NCBI GenBank assembly: GCA_013138735.1
Contig: WTCE01000058.1
Span: forward strand, 1-49,671
DNA: 49,671 nucleotides
Source: Crocinitomix sp.
Lineage (GTDB): Bacteria > Bacteroidota > Bacteroidia > Flavobacteriales_D > Crocinitomicaceae
Reading direction: 5' to 3'
Shown: in pieces, positions 35,860 to 44,994 of the stretch
Numbering within the stretch: position 1 is the first letter of the stretch
Layout of the letters: each line of letters begins with the position of its first letter
Notes under the pieces: model-generated
Told to the model about the DNA's origin: nothing
The model's database searches: none
The model's input: the letters and a program-made list of their open reading frames with translations, nothing else
Translations under genes and position numbers: made by a program

Positions 35860-38800
35860 ATGAAGTTTATAATAAAGCGACGATTTATGTGGGCGGCCTT
35901 AATTGGCTTCTTTTTTTGGTTGCTAGGATCCTACTTATACCACTTTCAACTTTACTCAGATATTGAGCAAGGCGGTATTACAGATTTCGAAAATGCTTTT
36001 CAAGAAAAAACCGTCGAATTAGAAAAAGATCTTGCCCTATTTTCAAAAAGTTATCCTTTAAATGGCTCTGCAGACGAGCGTTTTGCGTATGCGCAAAACT
36101 ATGAGGAAAAAACAGGCTTTGCTTACTTATCTTTTAATGCGGACACGTTGGACTTATGGTCAAGTAACCGTATTTCAATTCCAAACCCAAGCGATTCTTA
36201 TTGGGAGCAAAACGTTATTGTACTCTTAGAAAATGGCTGGTATAAACTAGCGACATTGCGCGACCGAGAGCGATTATTTGTTGGCGCCTTTTTAGTTAAG
36301 AACGAATATAAATATGAAAACGAGGATTTAGTCAATGAATTTTCGCCTGAATTAGCACCCAATTTAAAAGGAGAAATCTCCTTTGATGACGAGGGTTTTG
36401 CGGTTCATGACGTGAAAGGTAACCAGATCTTTTCCATTGTTCCGGTAGAAGAGGTTGAGAAAAATGCGAGCTTAGAAATTATAATTTTTCTTTGCTATTT
36501 ATTGGGCTTTGTCATTCTTTTTCAATTGCTTATTAACGCTTTTCAACGCCTTTTAATTTCAAAACCATTGATGCTCATTGTATTCCCATTAACTGTGGTG
36601 GTGCTCCGTTATTTGTGGTTAAAATCTGGTTGGACAGGATTTTTTGCAGATTTCGAATTGTTTAATCCAGAATTATTTGCCTCCTCAGAATTGGCACCTT
36701 CACTCGGCGATTTAATTATAAACGTCTCCATATTTTACTTTTTGGTCCACTTTTTACTGAAACGCACACGTAATTGGTTTGAAAAAGGCAATTTAAAGTT
36801 CAAATTAGTAATTTTTGTCGTGCCGCTTTTCTTGACGAGTTTTTACGTGGCCTTTCAAATCAATGAAATCATTTACTCATTGGTTTATAATTCAAAAATC
36901 TCCTTTGATTTAGCACGTCTATTCGATTTAGACCTTTACAGTTTTACCAGCATTGCATTGATTGGCGCCAGTTTTTACGCCTATTTCAAATTGATTCAAT
37001 ACATTATTATTCAATTAAAGAAAAGTCAATTTGAATGGAATCGGCTCGCGTTTTTATGGGTCATTACATCCTGCGTTTATATTTTGATTGATCAATTCTA
37101 TTTCAGTCAGAGCTTATTGACCTCATTTTGGCCCATTTTCTTGAGTGGCTCTTTGCTTTGGTTTCATTATAAAGAAAAGGATTATAAGTTTGTGCACGTT
37201 ATTAGTATGCTTGCCTTTATTGCTTTCTATGCTTCCTATATTTTATATGGATATAGTGCCGATAAAGAACATGAAACACGGAAATTTCAAGCAGAAAAAA
37301 TTGCACAGGACAAGGATATCGTTTCTGAATACGATTATTCCGAATTAGAGGGCAAATTAAATTCTGACAGTTTTATGTTTACCTATTTTGGTGACGATTT
37401 TGATCAATCAGAATTTAGTGAAACCATTGAGGAAAAATATTATCTACGACTAAAAGATAAATATCAATTGAAATTTTATCTTTTTGATTCAGAAGGTAAA
37501 ATCAGATACGATCCGAGTAATTATAACATAAAGGAATTGAAAAGGTTTGAGGAGATTATTACAACCTCAGGTGAGCAGTCTGACATTGCTAGTAACCTCT
37601 ACTTTATAAATGACTATACCGACAAGCTCAACTATATCTCTAAGCAACCATTTTTTCAAAAAGATTCATTGCTCGGCTTTTTATATACTGAATATCGCTC
37701 TATAAAATTCCCAGAAGATATTGGCCTCCCTTCACTATTATTGGATGATCGTAGAACAACGGTGAATCAATTAAAAAACTATTCTATTGCTAAATATGTG
37801 GACGATAAATTGGTCACACGAAAAGGGGATTTTAATTATCCTACCATTCGTGCCCCATGGTTTAGCCGCGTAAATCGATTTACAAGTGAGGGTAATTTTA
37901 GCCACTATATCTATCAAGAAGAGGAAGGGAATTTCACTTTAGTTTCAAAGGAAATCTCCACTGGGATTTCTCTCTTTACTTCCTTTTCTTATTTGCTAAT
38001 TATTTTTGGTGTTTTATTGCTTATTCCATTGGCTTATAATCAACTGCAACGCAAAATATCCTTTAACAAAATTAAACTCAATGTAAAAATCCAAGCCGTA
38101 CTAATTGGTTTAATTTTCATCACATTAGTCGCCTTTGCAATAGGCGCCGGAACTTATGTAGCACAGCAAAATTTAGAAACCAATAAAGACTTAATAAAGG
38201 AAAAGATTGGTTCAGTTAAAACAGAACTAGAAAACAAATTGTTTGATTATGATGAACTCGACAGTAAATCATCCGACTTTCTAGAATATTTATTGAAGAA
38301 ATTCTCTCGCGTATTTGTTACGGATATTAATGCCTATGATAAAAATGGAGACTTACTTGCTTCTTCGCAACCAAAGATCTATTCGCAAGGTTTAATTTCC
38401 AAAAAAATGAACACTGCGGCCTATCGCGGAATTAATCTCAATAACCAAAGTGAATTCATTCACCAAGAAAGTATTGGGCGTTTAAATTACCTATCAGCCT
38501 ATCAACCCTATTATAATGAGCGCGGCGAATTTTTGGCCTTTGTAAATGTCCAATACATCTCTCGTCAGCATGATTTAGAAAACCAGATTTCTGGTTTCTT
38601 ATTGGCAATTATCAATATTATGGTATTTATGCTGGCCTTTTCTACCATCTTATCCATTACGGTATCCAACCGACTGATAAGACCTTTAAAATACATTCAA
38701 GAAAGCCTGAGGACGGTTCAAATTGGAGCCAATTCTAAACCTATAGAGTATAACCGAGAAGATGAGATTGGTGAGCTGGTTAAGGAGTACAATAAAAAGG

Positions 38801-39519
38801 TAGTAGAACTCCAGAAAAATGCAGAAGCATTGGCAAAAAGTGAACGTGAAAGTGCCTGGCGAGAAATGGCGAAACAAGTGGCGCACGAAATTAAAAATCC
38901 GTTGACGCCAATGAAACTTTCTATTCAACATTTATCGCGGTCAATTAAATTGGCGGATGAAGATTCTGAAGTGAAGCTACAGCGCGTTACCAAATCATTA
39001 ATTGAACAAATTGATGCGCTGACAAAAATTGCCAATGAATTTGCAAACTTTGCTAAAATGCCAAAAGCAAACGAAATCGAACTGGATCTTTCAGAGGTAT
39101 TGAAAAATACGGTTTCTGTATTTGCTGAGTATGATCAGCATGAAATTATACTCAATATTATTCCAACCGAAGAAACAATTATTTGGGCAGATAAAACCCT
39201 ATCGGTCCGCGTGTTCAATAACTTGATTAAAAACGCCTTGCAAGCTATACCAGTTGGTGAAAAAGGTATTGTACATGTTACATTAACTAAAGAGGATTCA
39301 ACTTATGTTGTGGCGGTGAAGGATAATGGTGTAGGAATTAAAAAAGAACAGCAAGACAAAATATTTGTCCCCTATTTTACTACTAAATCCACTGGTACTG
39401 GGCTTGGCTTAGCCATGTCCAAACAGATTGTAGAAAGCATGAACGGAAAGATTTGGTTTGAATCTACAATTGGAGTTGGCACAACTTTTTTCGTTACCTT
39501 TCCCGCACTAAAAAATTAG
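35860..39519 (+). CDS. Very large NtrY-like sensor histidine kinase
   Basis: The 1219-residue membrane kinase has one N-terminal span (about 12-30), a periplasmic segment, a cluster of about seven spans (about 205-465), and a second external segment. Three further spans lie at about 704-730, 745-768 and 908-932. Then come a HAMP domain (RLIRPLKYI, about 935-985), the H-box QVAHEIKNPLTPMKLS with His1009, the N-box NNLIKNALQAI, G1 DNGVGI, and TGTGLGLAMSKQIVE. The ExKNPLTP form of the H-box is typical of NtrY-type kinases. No response regulator is nearby. The stop lies one base before the antiporter start. Confidence 0.92.
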   Translation: MKFIIKRRFMWAALIGFFFWLLGSYLYHFQLYSDIEQGGITDFENAFQEKTVELEKDLALFSKSYPLNGSADERFAYAQNYEEKTGFAYLSFNADTLDLWSSNRISIPNPSDSYWEQNVIVLLENGWYKLATLRDRERLFVGAFLVKNEYKYENEDLVNEFSPELAPNLKGEISFDDEGFAVHDVKGNQIFSIVPVEEVEKNASLEIIIFLCYLLGFVILFQLLINAFQRLLISKPLMLIVFPLTVVVLRYLWLKSGWTGFFADFELFNPELFASSELAPSLGDLIINVSIFYFLVHFLLKRTRNWFEKGNLKFKLVIFVVPLFLTSFYVAFQINEIIYSLVYNSKISFDLARLFDLDLYSFTSIALIGASFYAYFKLIQYIIIQLKKSQFEWNRLAFLWVITSCVYILIDQFYFSQSLLTSFWPIFLSGSLLWFHYKEKDYKFVHVISMLAFIAFYASYILYGYSADKEHETRKFQAEKIAQDKDIVSEYDYSELEGKLNSDSFMFTYFGDDFDQSEFSETIEEKYYLRLKDKYQLKFYLFDSEGKIRYDPSNYNIKELKRFEEIITTSGEQSDIASNLYFINDYTDKLNYISKQPFFQKDSLLGFLYTEYRSIKFPEDIGLPSLLLDDRRTTVNQLKNYSIAKYVDDKLVTRKGDFNYPTIRAPWFSRVNRFTSEGNFSHYIYQEEEGNFTLVSKEISTGISLFTSFSYLLIIFGVLLLIPLAYNQLQRKISFNKIKLNVKIQAVLIGLIFITLVAFAIGAGTYVAQQNLETNKDLIKEKIGSVKTELENKLFDYDELDSKSSDFLEYLLKKFSRVFVTDINAYDKNGDLLASSQPKIYSQGLISKKMNTAAYRGINLNNQSEFIHQESIGRLNYLSAYQPYYNERGEFLAFVNVQYISRQHDLENQISGFLLAIINIMVFMLAFSTILSITVSNRLIRPLKYIQESLRTVQIGANSKPIEYNREDEIGELVKEYNKKVVELQKNAEALAKSERESAWREMAKQVAHEIKNPLTPMKLSIQHLSRSIKLADEDSEVKLQRVTKSLIEQIDALTKIANEFANFAKMPKANEIELDLSEVLKNTVSVFAEYDQHEIILNIIPTEETIIWADKTLSVRVFNNLIKNALQAIPVGEKGIVHVTLTKEDSTYVVAVKDNGVGIKKEQQDKIFVPYFTTKSTGTGLGLAMSKQIVESMNGKIWFESTIGVGTTFFVTFPALKN

Positions 39520-39520
39520 A

Positions 39521-40840
39521 ATGGATACGTATACTCTTATAATTGGCATTTCACTGGTCATTATTATTTCCTTTTTCTTCAATATTTTTGCAAAAAAAAC
39601 GAATATTCCTAGTGTATTAATGTTGATTGCTTTGGGTGTATTAATTCAGTTTTTACCCGAAAAATATAATGCAGACATTTATGCCAACCTCAGCACTTTA
39701 GAAATAATAGGTAACGTAGGTTTGGTCATGATAGTACTGGAGGCCGCTTTGGATTTAAAATTGTCGCGGGATAAAAAAGGCTTGATTATTAATTCATTCC
39801 TAGTGGCGTTAATAGCACTAGTAGCTTCATCTTTTGCAATTGCTACCATTATTTATTTTGTAATTCCAGGTGCAGATAGTTATTATAATTGCATGATTTA
39901 TGCGATCCCACTCTCCATTATGAGCTCGGCTATTATTATACCAAGCGTTGGAGGTTTGACAGGTGCAAAAAAAGAATTTATGGTGTATGAAAGCACCTTT
40001 TCTGACATTCTAGGAATTATGTTCTTCTATTTCATGATTGAATCAAATGAAAAAGAAGGATTTGTAGAGGTCGTGTCTTATGTTGGAATTAACATTGCGG
40101 TGACGCTTGTCGTTTCGGTCATTTTAGCCTACGGCTTGGTTTTCATTTTCCAACGATTGACCTCACAAGTAAAACTGTTTTTGGTAATTTCGGTGTTGAT
40201 GTTAATGTATGCCTTGGGTAAAACATTCCACCTTTCGTCCTTACTCATCATTTTAGCATTTGGATTGGTCTTAAACAATACCAACATCTTTTTCAGGGGC
40301 AAACGCATGGCTAAATGGGTGAATGAAGAAAAAGTGAAACCGATCATGCATGATTTTCATATCCTTACACTAGAGTCTGCCTTCGTGATTCGTACGTTCT
40401 TCTTTGTGATTTTTGGAATGTTTATTACCGTAAATTCCATACTCGATCCTAATGTAGCCATAGTAAGTTTAGGAGTTATTTCCTCATTATATCTTGTGCG
40501 TTATATTGTCTTAAAAGCAATTGTTAAGCAAGACATAAAACCGCAACTCTATATTGCCCCTAGAGGTTTAATTACCATCCTATTATTCTTCGTTATTAGT
40601 GGACATAAAGAATTTACCATTGAAAAATTTGATGCAGGAATCCTACTCTTTGTCATCTTAATCTCAAGTATAGTTATGACTGTTGCACTCATCACTTATA
40701 GAGGAGAAAATGTACGTAAAGTATTATTAGGTCAATTACCCAAAATTAAGGTGGATAAAGATGAAGACGGCAAAGATGATGATCAAGAAAAGATTATCGA
40801 GCATAACGTGGAAGAGCAGGATTTTAATCAGTTTAATTGA
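39521..40840 (+). CDS. CPA-type cation/proton antiporter
   Basis: The 439-residue inner-membrane protein has about twelve hydrophobic segments, of the monovalent cation:proton antiporter (Na+/H+ exchanger) fold. IPSVLMLIALGVLI, MIVLEAALDLKLS and YESTFSDILGIMFFY (conserved Asp of the ion site) fit the family. A cytoplasmic tail of about 35 residues ends the protein and contains DKDEDGKDDD, which looks like a calcium-binding loop. It is translated with the sensor kinase (1-base gap). The ion is not determined by sequence. Confidence 0.88.
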   Translation: MDTYTLIIGISLVIIISFFFNIFAKKTNIPSVLMLIALGVLIQFLPEKYNADIYANLSTLEIIGNVGLVMIVLEAALDLKLSRDKKGLIINSFLVALIALVASSFAIATIIYFVIPGADSYYNCMIYAIPLSIMSSAIIIPSVGGLTGAKKEFMVYESTFSDILGIMFFYFMIESNEKEGFVEVVSYVGINIAVTLVVSVILAYGLVFIFQRLTSQVKLFLVISVLMLMYALGKTFHLSSLLIILAFGLVLNNTNIFFRGKRMAKWVNEEKVKPIMHDFHILTLESAFVIRTFFFVIFGMFITVNSILDPNVAIVSLGVISSLYLVRYIVLKAIVKQDIKPQLYIAPRGLITILLFFVISGHKEFTIEKFDAGILLFVILISSIVMTVALITYRGENVRKVLLGQLPKIKVDKDEDGKDDDQEKIIEHNVEEQDFNQFN

Positions 40841-40852
40841 TGATTTTAAGAA

Positions 40853-40871
40853 CACTGTCGAAAGGATAGTG
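40853..40871. terminator. Possible hairpin at a convergent junction
   Basis: CACTGTC (40853-40859) pairs with GATAGTG (40865-40871) with one wobble and a GAAAG loop. A smaller stem GTAGC/GCTAC follows at 40880-40895. No T run is present, so termination is uncertain. It lies 12 bases after the antiporter stop, facing the rhomboid gene end. Confidence 0.35.
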
Positions 40872-40947
40872 AAAATATCGTAGCAGAGCAGCTACTCCGA
40901 AGAGAGACAAAATGTTAATTGAAAATAAGTTTTTAAGAATCGACTAA

Positions 40948-41751
40948 TTACTCTTCCTCCCCCGTCACTTGCGGTTCAAGTGGCAAAATTCCACCCTTAG
41001 GCACATAATTATATTTAATAATAATGCGTGGTTGGTTTTCTTGCAAGGCGGCTTGATGTTCCCCTTGCTGTTGCGCATGTTGCAGTTCCCTTTCTGCCTG
41101 TTTTCTTGCGAAATAACCTTCTTTCCAATATTCTTCTTCTGGTTCAAGACCTAATTCTTCTTCAACTTCGTAGGGTAATTTTGCAGGTTGAGGACCCACT
41201 TGTTTGAATAGTACAGCAGCCATTAGTCCAGCAAATAATCCAGATAAATGTCCTTCCCAAGACACCCCTACCTTTATAGGGAAAATTCCCCAAATCATGC
41301 TTCCATACACAAAAATAACGAAGAGTGAAATACCAGCTACCTTCATGTTTTTTCTAAGAAACCCGCTTAGCACTAAGAAAGATGTTAAACCGTAGATAAC
41401 GCCACTCATTCCAATATGAAAACTCTCTTTTCCTAAATACCACGTCCCTAATCCCGTCAACACAAAAATCATTAAAAAGCTTTTTGTAGCAATTGTGCGG
41501 TAATGATAAAACAATAACCAGGTTAATATAAAGGCTGGCATAGAATTATTTAAGATGTGCCCCACATCCGTAGTACTATGCAAAAATGGAGATGCAATAA
41601 CACCAATTAAACCAGACCATTCACCCGGACGAACACCATAGCGGTATAGATCCAATTCTAAAAAATAATCAAAAGCAAATACAGCCCACATCAAGAGTAG
41701 AAGCATTAAAGCGATTGAGAATGAAATTCGTGTTATTTTATTGCCGAACAT
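40948..41751 (-). CDS. Rhomboid-family intramembrane serine protease
   Basis: The 267-residue membrane protein has six hydrophobic segments in residues about 8-185. The catalytic Ser is in GMSGVIYG (Ser116) and the His in WEGHLSGLFAG (His168), the two residues of the rhomboid dyad. A HSTTDVGHILNN motif at about 58-69 replaces the usual HxxxxHxxxN. The C-terminal 80 residues are charged and Gln/Glu-rich (EEELGLEPEEEYW, QHAQQQGEH) and cytoplasmic. It cleaves membrane-spanning substrates; the substrate is unknown. Confidence 0.93.
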   Translation of the reverse strand: MFGNKITRISFSIALMLLLLMWAVFAFDYFLELDLYRYGVRPGEWSGLIGVIASPFLHSTTDVGHILNNSMPAFILTWLLFYHYRTIATKSFLMIFVLTGLGTWYLGKESFHIGMSGVIYGLTSFLVLSGFLRKNMKVAGISLFVIFVYGSMIWGIFPIKVGVSWEGHLSGLFAGLMAAVLFKQVGPQPAKLPYEVEEELGLEPEEEYWKEGYFARKQAERELQHAQQQGEHQAALQENQPRIIIKYNYVPKGGILPLEPQVTGEEE

Positions 41752-41969
41752 GATTTCAATAGATCAAAAATGTTGCCCATAGCTTTTTAATGTCAAAACG
41801 GCATAAAAATTAAAAATAATTGTCTAAAACAGTACTTTTTTAATGATTATCCGCCAATTATGGAAAATTCGCTAAATGAAATAAGTTACAAAAATCTCCG
41901 TTTACCATTTCAAACCCAAAATAATTTTACTCTATGGCGAGACAATTTCCTAATTTTTAAATTACATAT

Positions 41970-42680
41970 ATGATTCGTTTACTGATTTGCCTAGTAACTA
42001 TAGGTGCAACTCAAATGGCATTCAGCCAAATAAAATTTGGTGTTAATGTTAAAGCAGGAGTTGGAGAAATGGAGAAAGTGCCAGATCATCATTCTTTCCA
42101 ATATCCAAATGAAATAGAAAGTGCGCCAGCACCAACTTGGGGTTTTGGCATTTACGCCTCAAAAGAATTGGGCCGTTTATTCACTGTTTCGGCAGAATTG
42201 GGATACAATAAAATAACTGGTTTAGAAAATGAAACGTTCTACATTTACGATATTGACTATATGGTAAGGTATAAATATGAGTCTGAAACCGTACGCAATG
42301 CACATTATGTTTCACTACCTATAAGTTTGGATTTAAAAATAGCGCCAAGAGTCTCAATTGGCGTTGGAGTATCTGCAAATTATCTGATTGCAGATAAACG
42401 TTATTCCGAATTGAGAATAAATGATGTTCTTAATGGAATTATCGGAGGTGGAAATGATTTAAATAAATTTGATCTTGGAATCCATACTCAAGCCAACATT
42501 CAGCTTTCTGAAAAATTTGCACTTTCTGGTAAGGCATCATGGGGTATGATAAATACAAGGCCAACTGGTTTGGGAGATGCCTTTAGTACCTATCTAAACT
42601 TTCCAGATCCAGAAGATTTTGCAGCTAAGAACAGACAGTTTACAATTGGACTTACCTACTTTTTTACCAGTCCAAAGTAA
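41970..42680 (+). CDS. Outer-membrane beta-barrel protein (PF13568-type)
   Basis: The 236-residue protein has a signal peptide (cleavage about residue 20, AFSQ). Amphipathic strands then alternate (FGVNVKAGVGEM, LFTVSAELGYNKI, HYVSLPISLDLKI, RVSIGVGVSANYLI), typical of the small eight-to-ten-stranded barrels common in Bacteroidota. The last strand (FTIGLTYFF) ends in aromatic residues close to the C-terminus, as needed for barrel assembly. Function unknown. It is divergent from the rhomboid gene across 218 bp in which I see no other feature. Confidence 0.88.
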   Translation: MIRLLICLVTIGATQMAFSQIKFGVNVKAGVGEMEKVPDHHSFQYPNEIESAPAPTWGFGIYASKELGRLFTVSAELGYNKITGLENETFYIYDIDYMVRYKYESETVRNAHYVSLPISLDLKIAPRVSIGVGVSANYLIADKRYSELRINDVLNGIIGGGNDLNKFDLGIHTQANIQLSEKFALSGKASWGMINTRPTGLGDAFSTYLNFPDPEDFAAKNRQFTIGLTYFFTSPK

Positions 42681-42726
42681 AAAGAGTTAGAAGAATACCA
42701 CTCCGGTGCAAAAGTCATTGGAGAGG

Positions 42727-43134
42727 TTATTTAATGCCTTCAAATAGGTAATGATCTTTTGAGCCAGCCCAATTGTCATTTTCCTTGAAGCTTCCATACA
42801 GGCTGTCTCCAACTATTCTCACAGTCCAAATTTCCTGCGGAAACGTTTGCCATTTGGTATCGGTACCGTCCTCCACCAAATTACCCGCAGATAATTCATG
42901 GGAAAATGGATAGGTTTCCTTTGTCAATAAAAAATGCCGATTGTCTTGAATTTTCAATTCGATTTGATGGATATAGGATTCATCATGCGACGTATCTCCA
43001 TAAGGTCCGATATGAACATAGCGTTCAATACCCTTATAAACTCCTTCTATAGCTTCCCGTTTCTTTTTTCCGCAGGATATCATTAAGATTGAAAAAACAA
43101 TGACGCAATAGCTATATGCGCGAAGTTTTTTCAT
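42727..43134 (-). CDS. Small lipoprotein at the end of the glmS operon
   Basis: The 135-residue protein has a signal peptide and lipobox MISC (Cys21), then a lysine/arginine-rich stretch (GKKKREA). The mature part is beta-rich (GVYKGIERYVHIG, IELKIQDNRHFLLT), possibly a small lipocalin-like fold as in many stress lipoproteins; this is inference. It lies 12 bases after glmS and is the last gene of the operon. Confidence 0.75.
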   Translation of the reverse strand: MKKLRAYSYCVIVFSILMISCGKKKREAIEGVYKGIERYVHIGPYGDTSHDESYIHQIELKIQDNRHFLLTKETYPFSHELSAGNLVEDGTDTKWQTFPQEIWTVRIVGDSLYGSFKENDNWAGSKDHYLFEGIK

Positions 43135-43146
43135 TCATAAAAGGAA

Positions 43147-44988
43147 TTACTCTACAGTAACAGATTTTGCTAAATTTCTAGGTTGATCTACATTACACTC
43201 TCGCATAACGGCAATATGATAAGAAATTAATTGAAAAGGTATTGTCGCCAAAATTGGAACAACAAACTCATCTGAAATTGGAATTTCAATTACATGATCA
43301 GCTAAATCACGTACCATTGTATCACCTTTAGAAACAATTGCAATTAACTTGCCTTTACGCGCCTTAACTTCTTGAATATTGCTTACCACTTTTTCATAAT
43401 TTTGCCCTTGGGTAGCAATTACAAAAACAGGCATATTTTCATCAATCAATGCAATTGGTCCGTGCTTCATTTCTGCAGCCGGGTAACCTTCAGCATGGAT
43501 ATAACTAATCTCTTTTAATTTTAACGCTCCTTCTAAAGCAATTGGAAACGAACTTCCTCTACCTAAATAAAGCGCGTTTTGCGCATCTTTATAAATCGCA
43601 GATACTTCTCTAATATAATCGTCGCTCTTGAGTAATTTTTCAATTTTTTCTGGTAAAGCTTCCAATTCATCTAGTAAAGTTTGGAATTTTTTATCAGCAA
43701 TGGTTCCACGCTTTTTCCCAATTGATAAGGCCATCATAGCCAATACAACCAATTGCGTAGTAAATGCTTTTGTAGAAGCTACTCCAATTTCTGGTCCTGC
43801 GTGCGTATATGATCCAGCATCTGTTACCCGTGATATAGTTGAACCAACCACATTTACAATTCCCAATAAGGTAGCGCCTTGCTCTCTCGCCATTTTTAAT
43901 GCGGCTAGAGTATCAGCGGTTTCACCTGATTGCGAAATCGCAATTACCACATCATTTTTTCGAATGATTGGATTACGGTAACGGAACTCACTCGCGTATT
44001 CAACTTCAACAGGAATTCTTGCTAAATCTTCAAAATAATACTCGGCTACTAATGCCGCGTGCCATGAAGTTCCACAAGCAATAATTATAATTCGGTCGGC
44101 CTTTGCAATTTGGTCTTCATAATCCTTAATTCCACCGAGTGAAACCCAACCCTCTTTTGCGTTTAAACGACCTCTAAAACTATCGTGAATTGCACGTGGC
44201 TGTTCGTAGATTTCTTTCAACATGAAATGCTCGTATCCACCCTTCTCTAATTCTTCTAGCTGCATTTCTAGCTCTTGCACATAAGGAGAAACCTCTTTAT
44301 TGCTTATGCTAAATATTCGTAGTCCTTTCGTGCGATCGATAATTGCAATCTGCTCATCTTCTAAATACACCACATTTTTTGTGTATTCAACAATTGGTGT
44401 AGCGTCTGAAGCCAAATAGTATTCGTCCTCACCCATTCCAATAACAAGCGGACTACTTTTTTTGGCTGCAATTATTTGATTGGGTTCTTCTGGTGAAATA
44501 ACCACAATTGCATATGCGCCGTGCACTTCGTTCAAAGCAATTCGAACTGCTTCGGCTAATGAAACACCACTTTTTTCTTTAATATCTTCAATTAAATGAA
44601 CCAATACTTCCGTATCCGTTTCGCTTTTAAAAATATGCCCACGATTAATGAGCTCTTTTCTTAGAATGTCGTAATTCTCAATAATCCCATTGTGAACTAA
44701 AGTGATTGAACCATCTCCAGAAGTGTGCGGATGGGCATTAATATCATTGGGTAAACCATGTGTTGCCCAGCGAGTGTGGCCAATTCCAACGGTTCCATTA
44801 GTTGGATTGTCTCCAATAAAATCAGTTAGGTCAAGTACTTTTCCTTGTCGTTTATAAACGTTCAATTTACCATCATCTAATAATGCAACACCTGCACTAT
44901 CATAACCACGGTACTCTAATCTACTTAATCCTTTGATTAAAATTGGGTAAGCTTTTTTGTCCCCAATATATCCAACAATTCCGCACAT
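43147..44988 (-). CDS. glmS: Glutamine--fructose-6-phosphate aminotransferase (isomerizing)
   Basis: The 613-residue enzyme converts fructose-6-phosphate and glutamine to glucosamine-6-phosphate, the first step of UDP-GlcNAc synthesis for peptidoglycan and LPS. The N-terminal nucleophile Cys2 follows Met (MCGIVGYIG). The glutaminase domain has GHTRWATHG and NGIIENY. Two SIS domains carry ACGTSWHAAL, SQSGETADTLAAL and RGSSFPIALEGALKLKE. The C-terminus KSVTVE is the family's conserved tail. It is the third gene of a four-gene operon, 6 bases after the DUF4270 gene. No glmS ribozyme could fit upstream. Confidence 0.98.
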   Translation of the reverse strand: MCGIVGYIGDKKAYPILIKGLSRLEYRGYDSAGVALLDDGKLNVYKRQGKVLDLTDFIGDNPTNGTVGIGHTRWATHGLPNDINAHPHTSGDGSITLVHNGIIENYDILRKELINRGHIFKSETDTEVLVHLIEDIKEKSGVSLAEAVRIALNEVHGAYAIVVISPEEPNQIIAAKKSSPLVIGMGEDEYYLASDATPIVEYTKNVVYLEDEQIAIIDRTKGLRIFSISNKEVSPYVQELEMQLEELEKGGYEHFMLKEIYEQPRAIHDSFRGRLNAKEGWVSLGGIKDYEDQIAKADRIIIIACGTSWHAALVAEYYFEDLARIPVEVEYASEFRYRNPIIRKNDVVIAISQSGETADTLAALKMAREQGATLLGIVNVVGSTISRVTDAGSYTHAGPEIGVASTKAFTTQLVVLAMMALSIGKKRGTIADKKFQTLLDELEALPEKIEKLLKSDDYIREVSAIYKDAQNALYLGRGSSFPIALEGALKLKEISYIHAEGYPAAEMKHGPIALIDENMPVFVIATQGQNYEKVVSNIQEVKARKGKLIAIVSKGDTMVRDLADHVIEIPISDEFVVPILATIPFQLISYHIAVMRECNVDQPRNLAKSVTVE

Positions 44989-44994
44989 AAAATT

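Noticed and set aside
43628-43981. Plus-strand 117-codon open frame inside glmS
   Set aside because: It is antisense to the highly conserved SIS domain; no start signal or homology pattern.
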